Positions 1-11,595 of a DNA stretch of 64,000 nucleotides are shown here, one piece after another. The position numbers were made by a program, and so were the translations under genes. The DNA lies in NCBI GenBank assembly GCA_016647705.1, contig JAENRU010000170.1, positions 248,001-312,000 on the forward strand, given 5' to 3'. Each line of letters begins with the position of its first letter. Position 1 is the first letter of the stretch. The notes under the pieces were generated by a model, which was given only the letters and a program-made list of their open reading frames with translations, made no database searches and was not told the origin of the DNA. Origin of the DNA: Eucommia ulmoides (Eukaryota; Streptophyta; Magnoliopsida; Garryales; Eucommiaceae).

Positions 1-1635
1 GAAAAATTATATTTTTGAAAAATATTATTTTATATAATTTTGATATTTTTTTAGACGGTTTTGTAAATTTGTGGTATAAATAGATATTTTATAATTTTTG
101 GAAATTAAATGTTAAATTTATATTTTTGATAATTTTTTGAAGTTAAATGTTAAATTTACATTTTTGAAAATATTATTTTAATATTTTTGGGTTGTTTTGT
201 ATATTATGAAAATCTATAATAAATATTTGATAATTTTAGGGAAATAAGTGTAATTATTAGATTTAATATGAATTATTTTATAATTATTGGGTATTAAATA
301 TAATTTCTAAATTCTTAATAACTCATAAATCAATTTGTGGCTATAAAAATAGGAAAAAAAATAAAAAGAAAAGATAACAAAATGGATGGCCATTATTCCT
401 CTCAATGTCAACACATGTGTAGATCATATAAATGTTGGGGAGCTTTTAACAACAACAACAACAACAACAATAATAATAATAATAGGAGAAGTAAGGGGAT
501 GATCATAGGGAGTCTACTAATATTCATATGTTAAGTTGAGTAGGAGGGTTTTGGGGAAATAGGTGGAGCGAGCAAGACAGTGGAGCGACTGGACTTGAAT
601 TAGAAGCGAGTATATATCTATATATCTGTATATGGGATTAACAAAAGTAAAAAAATAGCGATTCAGGATTTGATTTTAAAAAGGGTTTGAGCGAGAAAAA
701 AATTCGGCTTGAATTTCGGTTTCGAATTTCAGGTAGAATTTTTAATTCTTTTAATATATGTATTTAATTTCTCTATCGTGAAATTTATGTGATTATGTTG
801 TCGAATTATGGTTATCATTTTTTATGAAATAATTGTGATTATGTGTTTCATTTGTCGTATTAATTAGATACACGTATTAGAGGGGTTGAAATTCTATTAA
901 GCGTTAGTTCACAACTCCACAATTTTAATTGCAGGACCGGTGAGAGAGAAATGAAGACATGAATTTTAGTTGAATTTATATTTAAAATTTTAATAATTGT
1001 ATCTTTTATTTATTGTTGTAAAATATATTTGATAATAATCAAACCGATAATTATCAACGTGGTTTATTATGCATTAATTTATAAATAAATTAATATTATT
1101 ATTTAATTAAACCACAGAATTGGAAAAAAAAAACTGTGGGATACATGTATTATTAATGTGGTTTACTAATTATATTTAAATTGCTTCTACTCATAATATA
1201 TTTGATGATTCAATCCCATAATAATTTAAAGTAGTAGATAAAAAAAAATTAAAAGGTGAAATATTAATTCTCTAATTTTAGTGTTGATTCTCCAAATGAA
1301 GATTCTCCAAGAGGAGAAACCGAGTGGCGACCCTGGAAAATCGGGTCGTTAAACCGTTGCTATTATTTCTTTTTTTTTTAAAAAAAATTATGTTAAAGGA
1401 GCAGATTGAACTCTAGACTTTTAACAAAGGAGGCTAGATACATATCTATTAGACTATAAGTCTTAAGATACTGTTGCTATTCTTTTAATAAGTAATGATA
1501 GAAATTAAATTTTGTACAAGTTGCATGTGTCACAAATATTAATATATTAAAAAATAGAGTAACTATATATTTTTATATAATTATAATTATTTTCTAATTA
1601 TCACAATATTACTATATTTAAAAATAATATATATA
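1..1635. other. AT-rich intergenic DNA
   Basis: No convincing gene is seen. The stretch is AT-rich with many short in-frame stops. A trinucleotide microsatellite (AAC repeats passing into AAT repeats) lies at about 447-484; the small open frame over it is low-complexity and not credible as a protein. Confidence 0.6.
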
Positions 1636-2145
1636 TGTTAGAAAAAATTATTTCCTAATTTGATTTTGTAACATATTATTAACACAATTATATTTGTTAT
1701 TTAAATTTAATGGGCTAAAGTTAAGTGATCTAATTAATTTGGGTAAACTCATAGACTACTCAAAAGAATGTGGGTTTAAATGAGTAAATACCGAAAACTG
1801 TTGAGTGATTAAGAGATTATGGGAACTCTAATCACACTATATAAATAAGTAATGCTAGGGTTATGGTTTCCAATAATACTCAATCGTCTTGACGGCTCAC
1901 TTATTCCCATCTGAAAGTGAATCACGAATTTCATTGAGGAACTCCAGAGATTTGGTTGAGAAAGATTACGTACCCGCTCAATCCGTGTTCTTCTCATGAT
2001 TGATTGTCATAGGATTCCGCATCAGAAGTCAATTAATTGTAATGGATTTAGGTACATAATTTACGTGTACATTACAACTCTTGGTGATTTGACATGTCGA
2101 TTAAGGTGTTATAGATTTAGATCTATAAAGGATAAAATCCCAACA
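1636..2145 (+). repeat. Left LTR of the 1.6-12.1 kb copia element
   Basis: 510 bp, starting TGTTAG and ending CCCAACA. It contains a likely TATA signal (ACTATATAAATAAG near 1835). It aligns along its length with 11609-12120, with frequent substitutions and a few small indels. Confidence 0.93.
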
Positions 2146-2160
2146 AGTGGTATCAAAGTC
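2146..2160 (+). other. Primer binding site (initiator-Met tRNA type)
   Basis: TGGTATCAAAGTC begins two bases after the left LTR and resembles the usual plant copia PBS TGGTATCAGAGC. This is where minus-strand synthesis would have been primed. Confidence 0.85.
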
Positions 2161-2399
2161 TACTTCATGTTAAATTATTAGGATTCTTGAGTTTTTTAAG
2201 TTCGTAAAATTTTAGAGTTTGTATTTTCTCCATTAAAGTTTGCTTATTTGTGAAAATAGTGGAAAAAAATATTAAGGTTTATTATGTGTTTTGCATGATT
2301 TATATGATTTCTTGCTAAATATTATGAATCTAAAGAAATAAAAACCCTAAATTTTAGATTTTTTTGGATTTTTTTTGCCACAAAAACGTAAGAACCAAA

Positions 2400-3130
2400 C
2401 CAGATCTGGACAGGTTAGTCAACCGATCTATTCAGAGAAAGTTCAGACAGTTTTGGCAGGTGTTCATATTTCGGCCATAACTTTTTCATACAAAATCTGA
2501 TTGAGATGATTCAAAATTATGTGGAAAGCTCAAAATGATATATACAACTTTAATGTTTTGAGTTTACCCAAAATATAATTAAATCATTGTCAAAATTGGG
2601 ATTGAAATTAGATCTGGTTGAATTAGAGTTGAATCAGTCAACCGATTCTTAGGAATCGGTTAGCCGGTTCAGTAAAGGGACATTTCTAGCTCTAGATCAA
2701 TCGGTCAACCGACTAATTCAGGATACCAATTTTGGGTTCCGGTCGATCGGCTGACCGACCCTTTATGGTCGGTCAACTGATCGATACAAAATGCCAAGAT
2801 TGCCCAATTTCGGTCAGCCAACTAATTCAGGATCCTAATTTTTTTTTTCTAGGATAATCGATCAGTCGATCGACCCTTTGTCAACCGATTGATACAAGAT
2901 GTCAAGGTTACCCAATTTTGGTCGACCGAACCTTTTCGGTCAGTCGACCGATTAATTCAAGATCCTAACTTTTTCCTAGGATGACTGATCGGTCGACCAG
3001 ACCTTCATGGTCGGTCAACCAACGGCTTAAGGACATATCCGATCAGTCGAATTTTAAGGACCGGCCGACTGATTGAATGCCCCAACGTCAAAAACTCTAA
3101 CTCGTTCTACGGCATTTGATCAATGGACCA
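2400..3130 (+). repeat. Degenerate GGTCGACCGA-type repeats in the copia leader
   Basis: The untranslated leader between PBS and gag is packed with short, partly palindromic motifs such as CGGTCAACCGAT, GGTCGACCG and GATCGGTCGACC, interleaved with a longer recurring phrase containing AATTCAGGATCCTAA. At least a dozen copies are visible, at irregular spacing. The motif can pair with itself, so the RNA would be highly folded. Function unknown. Confidence 0.7.
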
Positions 3131-3229
3131 TAAAGACAGTCGACTAACATAATCTTATATCTTAAAATAAATTAAAATTAAACAATATGTTACTAAAGTA
3201 ATCTATATTGTGTAGTTTATTTTTATTTT

Positions 3230-3550
3230 GGGATATTGAGATATAAATATTTATTATTTATGCGAGCATTAGTCGGCCCAAAGGAAGACTATTGTTTGAC
3301 CGAATAATAAACATTGATGTTTGTTGTTTATGCGAACCATAACTGGCCCAAAGAAAGGTTATCGTTTGACTAAATAATAAACATTATTTGAGATTAGTAT
3401 GATTATTATTTATGCAATCATTAATCGGTCCAAAGGAAGGTTATTGTTTAGTTAAATAATAAATATACCTGCGAGAATAAATGTGTGATGATTATTAAGT
3501 TTCCATGTGAACAATAAGTCAGTCCAAAAAAAGATTTATTGTTTGACAGA
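3230..3550 (+). repeat. Tandem ~85-bp hairpin-forming units in the copia leader
   Basis: Four diverged units share the phrase CGGCCCAAAGGAAGGTTATT (or variants) flanked by TTATTTATGC on the left and an AAATAATAAA-type sequence on the right, so each unit can fold into a stem-loop. The same phrase recurs in the leader of the third copia fragment near 59880-60020, so it belongs to the retrotransposon family. A packaging or dimerisation role is only a guess. Confidence 0.7.
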
Positions 3551-3648
3551 ACCTATTATCAACATTAGATTCATGCGTTGAGAGTTCCAATTACAGTTAA
3601 TTCCTCTGTCTAAAGATTAGGAATTAATGTTGTGCTAGGTATCTTAAG

Positions 3649-4650
3649 ATGGGTCCCCAAATTAGGATTAATTATTCATGTCTCATTTTATTATTTTATG
3701 ACATGCTTGTATATGTGCTTGTTTATTTTGTTCTCTATACAGTTTCTATTGCTACTGCACCAAATGTTTCTGCCCAAATCAGCAATATCCCAATGCTGAA
3801 AGAGATTAACTTCAAGGCCTTAAAAGAAATCATGGAAATTGTTCTCGGTTGTATGGATTTGGATCAAGCGCTATGGGAAGAACGACCCATTTCTACTCTA
3901 GAAAACCTCAATGAAGTTAAAATAGAAAAGTGGGATCGGTCAATCGGATGTGTTTGATGATTATGAAGCGCATCATTCAGGAAACGTTGCAGGGCTCTAT
4001 TGTTGAGAGCAAGAGTGCCAAGACGTTCCTGGAGGAAGTTGAGCAATTATTTGCCAAAAACGAAAAGTCGAAGCCAAGTAACCTTCTGGGTAAACTCGTC
4101 GTGATGAAGTATAAAGAAAAAGGGAACATAAAAGAGTACATCATAGAGATGTCCAATCTTGCATCAAAATTAAAGGTACTAAAGTTAGAGCTATCTTATG
4201 ACTTGTTCGTGCACTTAGTTTTGATCTCTCTTCCTGCACACTTTGGCAATTCGAAGTGAGTTATAATACTCAGAAGGACAAATGGTCCCTCAATGAGCTT
4301 ATATCTTACTGTGTGCAAGAAGAAGAGAGATAAGAGGGAGATAAAACTGAAAGTGCTCACTTGGCCTCGACCTTTCAGAGCAAGAAAAAGAAAAGAGCTG
4401 AGGTTGATGCGGGAGGATCTTATCGATAGAAGAAACAAAAGAAGTAGGATGAGGTCTTTACCGGCTATTTTTGTAAAAGGACGAGGCACATAAAGAATAA
4501 GTGTTCTAAGTTCACCGCCTGGCGTGCAAAGAAGGGTATGCTTCTAACTTTGATTTATTCTAAAGTCAATTTTGCTTCTGTACCTATGGATACTTGGTGG
4601 GTAGATTCTGGTGTTACTACTCACTTAAGTGTGACTATGTAGGGTTGCCT
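3649..4650 (+). pseudogene. Copia gag, zinc knuckle and protease remnant
   Basis: The gag-like reading (around KEIMEIVLGCMDLDQALW, near 3815-3880) breaks at about 3950 and continues in another frame from 3930 to 4259 (TFLEEVEQLFAKNEKSKPS, typical of the UBN2 gag region). A further frame change leads to a CCHC-type knuckle (CKRTRHIKNKC around 4470-4505). The protease signature reads WWVDSGVTTHLS around 4590-4630, keeping the catalytic DSG, and is followed by an in-frame stop. Several frameshifts and stops make this a pseudogene. Confidence 0.85.
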
Positions 4651-5184
4651 GTGGAGCCAATCGCCAAGTGATGCTGAAAGATTCATCTTTGTAGGCGATG
4701 ACAATAAAGTTGCGATGGAATCTATAGGGACTTTTAGATTACGGTTGAAAATTGAATTTTGTTTGGATTTGTATGAGACATTTCTTACACAGTCTTTTAG
4801 ACGGAATTTTAATTCTATTTCTAGTTTGGACAAATCAGGTTTTAATTGTTCTTTCGAAAATAATAAAGTTTGTCTCTATCAAGGTTCAAATTTTATTGGT
4901 TTCAGTTCTTTGATTGATAATCTATATATGTTTGACATTAGTTCCTATAATGAAATATTGCAAACAAATTCACGTGGTACAAAGCAAAAATTCAATGAGA
5001 ATTCCGCTACCTGATGGTATAAGCGCTTAGGTTGTATCTCTAAATAGATAATTCAAAGACTTGTGTCGGATGGAATTCTTGAACCCCTAGATTTAATAGA
5101 CTTTCAAGTCTATATTGAGTATATCAAAGGGAAACGAACAAATGAAAGAAAATTAGGTGCCGAGAGAGCTACAGATGTCTTAGA

Positions 5185-6290
5185 ACTAATACATACGGAT
5201 ATTTGTGGTCTATTCCCTACGGCTTTATGGAATGGACAATAGTATTTTATTATGTTCATAGACGAATACTCTTGTTATGGGTACCTATATTTGATTCATG
5301 AAAAGTCTGGATCCTTAGATGCCTTCAAATCTTTCAAAGTTGAAATTGAACTTCACTTTGGAAAGAAAATTAAGACTGTCAGATTGGACCATGGTGGCGA
5401 ATACTGCGAGAGAAATGACGGATCAAGAGAACAACGTCCAGGACTCTTCACAATTTTCCTCAATGAATGTGAAATTGTTCCGCAATACACCATATCGGGC
5501 AAACCCAACATGAATGGTGGTGCAAAGCGACGAAACCGGACTCTTAAGAATATAATAAGGAGTATGATTAGTCATTCTCCCTTACCAGAGTTGCTTTGGG
5601 GAAAAGTTTTAAAGACTGCAGTATACATCCTTCACAGGGTACTCAGCAAAGTAGTTGCCAAAACTCACTATGAGTTTTGGAAGAAGCCTAGCATTATGCA
5701 TTTTCATATTTGGGGTTGTTCAGCTGAGGCATGGCCTTATAGGCCACAAGTGGACTCAAGAACGGTTAGTTGTTATTTTGTTAGTTATTTTGAGCGCTCT
5801 CGAGGCTACAAGTTTTACGATCCCACATCAAGATCCTTCTTTGAAATGAGAAATACGATATTCCTTAAAGGTGTTGAGTTTGAAGGGGAAGAAAACATAA
5901 GGAATATCGTCTTTGAAGAAGAATCTGCTATTGACAGTGATCAGGTCTCTGTACCTATTGTTGTTCAAGACACAGTTTTCTTCGAAGGGAAATATGTTAT
6001 TGACAATTATTAGGTCTCTATACCATTGTTGTTCAAGACATTATTCCAGTTCTGGATAACGATGTTCAGGCTGAAGCTTCTATTCCTAACATTGTTCCAG
6101 AACAAGACAACAATGAGATTCTTCCTCAAACACAACCTATGGAACAAACTCAACAATCTCAAGAAGTTCCATTAAGGAGATCCACTAGGGAGAAGAGAAG
6201 TGCGATTTCGAATGAATATATCGTCTTTCTCCAAGAATATGAGGATGGCGTTGGTTTGATAGATGATGACCCAATCAACTTCTGTCAAGC
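5185..6290 (+). pseudogene. Copia integrase remnant
   Basis: The integrase catalytic core is readable from TDICG (about 5197) through a stop near 5240, then as a long open stretch at 5252-6013. RLDHGGEY (about 5382-5405) supplies the second catalytic Asp. In the position where copia integrases have GVAERRNRTL this copy reads [10 protein letters not shown] (about 5518-5545), so the catalytic Glu appears to be replaced by Lys. The C-terminal part ([20 protein letters not shown]) fits the usual copia sequence. A stop after 6010 and others downstream show decay. Confidence 0.87.
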
Positions 6291-6299
6291 CATGCATGG

Positions 6300-6748
6300 T
6301 TCTAACTCTAAAAAATGAATCAATGCCATGAAGGATGAGTTGAAGTCTATAAAATACAACGACGTTTGGGATCTCGTCGAGTTACTTGAAGGTGTGAAGC
6401 CCATTGATTGTAAATGAATATTTAAAATCAAGAGGTATTTGAAGGGTAACATCGAGAGATATAAAGCTCGTCTAGTCGCCAAAGGCTTTACCCAAAAGGA
6501 AGGCATAGACTACAAAGAGACTTTCTCTCAAGTATCTTTAAAAGACTCTTTTAGAACTATAATGGCACTAGTGACTCATTTTGATCTAAAGTTACATCAA
6601 ATGGATGTCAAGAATGCGTTTCTCAATGGAGACATTGACGAGACGATCTATATGGTACAAGCAGAAAATTTTGTATCCAGAGATCCAAAGTCCATGGTCT
6701 GTAAATTGAAGAAATCCATATATGGTCTCAAACATACTTTCCGTCAAT
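6300..6748 (+). pseudogene. Copia reverse transcriptase, 5' part
   Basis: The N-terminal RT motifs are clear: ARLVAKGFTQKEGIDYKETF (about 6461-6520), MDVKNAFLNGDIDETIYM (about 6601-6655) and CKLKKSIYGLK (about 6700-6733). Upstream stops (near 6316 and 6416) interrupt the frame. Homology stops after codons for RQ at 6748, exactly where the hAT-type element begins, and resumes at 10086 with the missing WYHKF residues. Confidence 0.9.
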
Positions 6749-7212
6749 TAGGGGTGGTCATGGGCTGGGCCGGACTTAGACTAGGGTATTACATAAAATT
6801 GCTAGGCCCGAGCCCAATAGTAGGGCTTTAATTCCATGTCCAAACCCGGCCCTATAAAAAATACCTAAACCCAAAGCCCAGCCCTAGGGCCCCCGGTCCT
6901 ATACAAAAAACCTAAGCCCTAGAAAAATAAACCCTAAAAATAAGCCCAAAGCCTTGAAAAAACCTAAGCCCAAAACCCTAAAAAAAATTTAAGCCCAAAG
7001 CCCTATGGTTGAATGTGTGTGTGTAATGTGTATGTGTGTGTGTGTGTGTATAATTTTTTTTTAACTAAAATATTTTGGCCTTACTAAAGCTCGACCCTAA
7101 AATTGATCGGACCCTAACACCTAGGCCCAAGCCCTACCCAAAACCCAAGCCCTAAAAAAATAGGGTCGGGCCATTCGGGCTGGGCGGGCCCTCGAGCCCA
7201 TGACTACCCCTA
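6749..7212. mobile_element. hAT-type MITE inserted in the copia RT
   Basis: The ends are inverted: TAGGGGTGGTCATGGGCT at 6749 and a matching GCCCATGACTACCCCTA ending at 7212. The flanks form an 8-bp target duplication, CCGTCAAT (6741-6748) and CCGTTAAT (10078-10085), once the later solo LTR is removed in thought. An 8-bp duplication with TAGGGGTG-type termini is characteristic of the hAT superfamily. The interior (about 460 bp) is non-coding and repeats phrases such as AAGCCCAAAGCCCTA; it includes a GT microsatellite at 7016-7048. Confidence 0.87.
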
Positions 7213-7213
7213 A

Positions 7214-8813
7214 TGTAAGATCCCAATTTAGTATGTACGCCATTATAGTTGCATTTTAGAGCATTTAGAAAAAATATAGAGAAAAATTTATCCAAATTAA
7301 AAGTTATTGAGTCAAATTGTAAATTTAGAAACACTTATTCTAAACTTGGGATGCAAAATTGTTAGTTAAATTCAAAATTTAAAAGATTAGGGGTGAAATT
7401 GCAATTTAAGAAAATTATAAATAAGGAATTGGACTAAAAAGAAGATTTTAAGAAATTTAGTGGGAGATTAGTGTAATTTGAAAAAAATATTTTCATATGT
7501 ATATAATATACATACCAGTTCAGACAGAAGTGGGAGGAAGAAATGCAAAAATCGGAAGAAAAAATTGACGTGGCAAGCTAGGAACAACTTTACCTACTCA
7601 AATCATGCGTATAAAACAATCCAGAAATCAGAAGAGAAACTAGAAAACTCATAGGAGAGAGAGAGGAACGGAGGATGATCGGCGTTCCTCCGGCAGATGT
7701 AGGTTGGGCGTCATCTTTCGGTGTGTGTTATTCGCGTATGTATTTTGTTGTGTGTGGTTGATCCGGCTGTGAGTGTGTGTGTGTCTGTCGCCCGTGGGGG
7801 TGTGTGTTCCGTTGTGTGTGCGTGATCGACGCCATTTGACGGTGTGGGTGTTCGGTCATCAATCGTCGTTGTGTGTAAGGTGGTCGCCGGCTGGTTGAGT
7901 GAAGTGTGTGTGTGTGTGTGTGTGTGTGTCAGCGATAAATCAAGAGCCAACAAAAACAGAAACATAAAAACCCAGAGGAAGAAAACGGAGAGAGAGAGAG
8001 GTCCGACGGTGTTGTTGGGTCACCGACGAAGTGGGTATGTGTGTTTAGTTGTGGGTCTGTGATCTGTTGTATATGTGTGCGTGTGTTCTTCAATGTTGTC
8101 AGCGTTTGTGATCGTCTGTGTGTGTATTCCCTGTTCTGACCGACGGTGACGATCGGCTGCATGTGTGACGGCGTGTGTGGGGGTCTGCTCTACTCAGCCG
8201 GTGTGTGTGTGTGACCATAAGTGTGTGTGTGTGTGTTCGACAGTATGGGTGAGCGTGTCTGTATGGCCGGCGATCATGTGAGGGTGAAGGTGCGGTGATC
8301 GACCGGTGAGTAAGAAGGAGAGGTGTGTGGTTGGTCGGCAGAAAGCAAAATAGAACAGAAAAAGAAAGAAGAAGAGGAGAAGAAAAAAAAAAGAAAAAAA
8401 ATTACACAAACACCCTAATAAAAATCCAAAAATTCATCTCGCAGCCGACGGACGATTCGGAGCAGGTAAAAATCTAAATTGATTACCATTGTTGTTAAAT
8501 TGAATTATTAGCAAATGGGATAATAATTTAGAATCGTTAATTCTAATAATTTTTGTCACCTTCCATATTAACAAATGTGTATAGTAATTATTAACGAAAC
8601 GAAATTTACCGAATAACAACTTTTCATAATGAAAAGTGGGTACGGGGGAAATTACGGAATTTAGGGTCTGCATTGCATGATTCGGTTATTTTACATAAAA
8701 TATTAATTTAGGCCCTGTCACTATTAGGCTCGCAGGCACTGGTATATCGGTAGAAGATAGTCAGTAAAAACTGTTCAGAACGGATAGCCAGGTGAGTGTA
8801 CTGTCTTCTTACC

Positions 8814-8861
<48 letters not shown>

Positions 8862-10073
8862 GGGAAATAGTTGTAGTTAAATTAAATAATTTCAAAATGA
8901 TATGGATCAAGCAGGTTTCTGGGTGAATTGAGAAAAATAGATTTTTGATAAATTGTGTTGGTTTCGAAAGGAAGTTGAAAATGGTTTTTCGCTGAAATTT
9001 GGTGGTTTTAAAAGAGAGTGAAAAATATCTATTTTTCAAAATATGTATGGTTTTCAAAAAAAAATAAAAAAGTGAAAAAGTAGTTCTGGTAAAATCAGAC
9101 GTTTCCTTTTAAAAAAAAGTGAGAAATATGATTTTCGAATAAAAAGTCTATTTTTGGAAAGGAGAGGTGGATGTGTGATCGGACGATGTTGATTAGACGA
9201 TATCATTACGTTGTGATTTGATGAGGATGTTATTAATTTGACGATGTTATTGATTTGACGATACCATAGTATTTATCTGCTTCGGCGGAGTGATGTTTAT
9301 CTGCTTCGACAGAGTGATGTTAGACGTTTATACTGTGCAGTGATTATCCGCTTCGGTGGAGTGATGGATGTTCGTTAGGAAGACAAATCCTACGGGTGGT
9401 ACGATACTATTGCAACTCCCGATCGTGAGGTTTAAATGATCACTAGGGTTGGTCAGTGTGTGTGTTTGAGGTGTGTGTTTGAGTTGCGTGCTTAAAAGTG
9501 TGTTTGAGATGTATGTTTGAGATGTGGTGTTTTATATATATTGGTTGATTTGATATTTATTATCATGGTGATTAGTATGATTTTTATATTAGTTGGATTT
9601 GAATGGAATTTAATTATGTCGCTTTATTTTTCCTGCTTTTATACTGGGGATTTTACGAGTTATGTGGTATTTATAAACTTACGCTTGATCCATTTAGATG
9701 TTGTAGAATGAGTTTTTATTATTAAAAATATTTTTTACTAAGAAGGCAGTACACTCGCAGGTGAAGCAGCTAGGAGTTGGTCCCTTATTGGCGCTAGGTA
9801 GAGTCCTACGATGGTGTCGTTTGGAGGGTTGAGATGAGTTTTCTGAGGCGAACCTGTGAGGAATTCATGGTATTATATTTTGCTGTTAGTATATTTGAGG
9901 AACGGGTATGTTCCAATAACTTAAATATGTTTAGCTTCATATAGATGATAGTTTTTATTTATATATATGCATATTGTCGTGTAATAGATGGTTGGTTGGT
10001 TGGTTGTTTTCGGTGAAGTCATGATGTCGTCACGCCAGCCCGGGATGTCAGAATTTCGGGACGGGTCGTGACA
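7214..10073 (+). mobile_element. Solo LTR (family TGTAAGAYCC...GTGACA), copy 1
   Basis: It starts TGTAAGATCCC and ends GGGTCGTGACA (TG...CA), flanked by CCTAA (7209-7213) and CCTAC (10074-10078), a 5-bp target duplication with one change. It carries no gag-pol homology, so it is best read as a solo LTR of 2,860 bp. Its ends and interior align with 51600-53653 and with the reverse complement of 35699-38337. It contains a TA microsatellite (8817-8860), GT-rich tracts, and a short tandem TCTGCTTCGGCGGAGTGATG-like repeat (about 9285-9370). It sits at the last base of the hAT MITE. Confidence 0.85.
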
Positions 10074-10085
10074 CCTACCGTTAAT

Positions 10086-11187
10086 GGTATCACAAGTTTC
10101 ATCAAGTCATCACTTCATACGGTTTTGAAGTGAATGTCGTTGATGACTGTGTATATCACAAGTTCAGTGAGAGTAAAGATATCTTCTTTATATTATATGT
10201 TGATGACATTCTGCTCACTAGCAGTGATATAGGCTTATTGAACGAAACCAAGAAATTTTTGACAAAAAAATTCGAGATGAAAAATCTTGGCAACATCTCT
10301 TTTGTATTAGGTATCCAGATACTAAGAGATTGCTCTTGAGGTATCCTTAGGTTCTCACAAAAGGGCTATATCGATAAGGTTCTGAGTAGATTCAATATGA
10401 AAGACAGTAAATCAGGAGATACGCCCATAGCTAAAAGAGACAAGTTCAGTCTCAATCAATGCCCCGACAATTATCTTGAAAAGAAAAAGATGCAGAAGAT
10501 TCCTTATGCGTCAACAATAGGGAGTCTAATGTACGCTCAAGTTTGTACTCGTCCCGACATAGTGTTTATAGTTGGAGTTTTGGGTGGATACTTGAGTGAT
10601 CCAGGTATGCAACATTGGAAGGGGCAGCCAAACGCGTGATGCGTTATTTGAGGAGAACAAAAGACTACATGCTCACTTATCGGAGATCAGACAGGTTGGA
10701 AATCATCGGGTTCTCTGACTCCAATTTTGCAGGATGCTAAGATAGCAGACGTTCCACATCAGGCTACATCTTTATGTTGGTTGGAGGAGCTATCTCATGG
10801 AAGTTTGTTAAGCAGACTCTCATAGCCTCTTCAACCATGACAACGAAGTTTATTACTTACTATGAGGAGTCCAATCACGGAATATAATTGTAGAACTTTG
10901 TCACTGGGCTGCGTATGGTAGATGGCATTGAAAGGCCATTGAAAATTTATTATGACAATAACTCAGCGGTTCTTTACTCCAACAACAACAGGAGCTCGAC
11001 AAAGTCGAAATTTATCGACATCAGGTTTCTAGTTGTTAAGGAGAGAGTTCATGATAAATAGATTACTATAGAACACATAGGGACAGATTCTATACTAGCA
11101 GACCCATTAACCAAGGGTTTAACCCCTAAAGTCTTTCATAAGCACACCGCTCATATGGGTATTATTTATGATAATACCTTGGTTTAG
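10086..11187 (+). pseudogene. Copia RT 3' part and RNase H
   Basis: Homology resumes with WYHKFHQVITSYGFE. The RT active-site region reads FFILYVDDILLTSSD (about 10180-10225), retaining the YVDD box. RNase H-type sequence follows (YASTIGSLMYAQVCTRPDI near 10510-10560, and the terminal LADPLTKGL near 11096-11120), ending at a TAG at 11185-11187. Stops and frameshifts occur, for example after 10336 and near 10736. Confidence 0.88.
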
Positions 11188-11595
11188 TGGGATTCAATTT
11201 TTGTTCTACATGTTTTGCTTTGAACATTGAATTGTTTAAGTTTTCTGCGGAATAAAGTTGATGGCTTATTTTGTTTACAATGTTTGTGTTGCATTAAGGA
11301 CTTTGGATTGATCTTACTAAAGACTAAAGTTGGACCAATTGGAAATAGACATGTCTAAGATCACATTGCATGTAATTTTCATGCTACTTATCCACATTTG
11401 ATCTATGTCATTGAGTATGTTAGTATGATGATCATCGTGGTTTGATCATGCCTGTATTGTGATATAAGTTGCGGTAATTCCATTGCCAGTATATGAGATG
11501 GACCAGATTGTTTAAGGAGAAGTTTAAAAATAAATAACATAGAATGCGCGCCTAAGAAATTTTGTGATATGATTGTTTCATGGATAATATGTAGT

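Noticed and set aside
7711-8409. His/Thr-rich open frames over GT/CA repeats
   Set aside because: They are translations of microsatellite-like DNA in the solo LTR.
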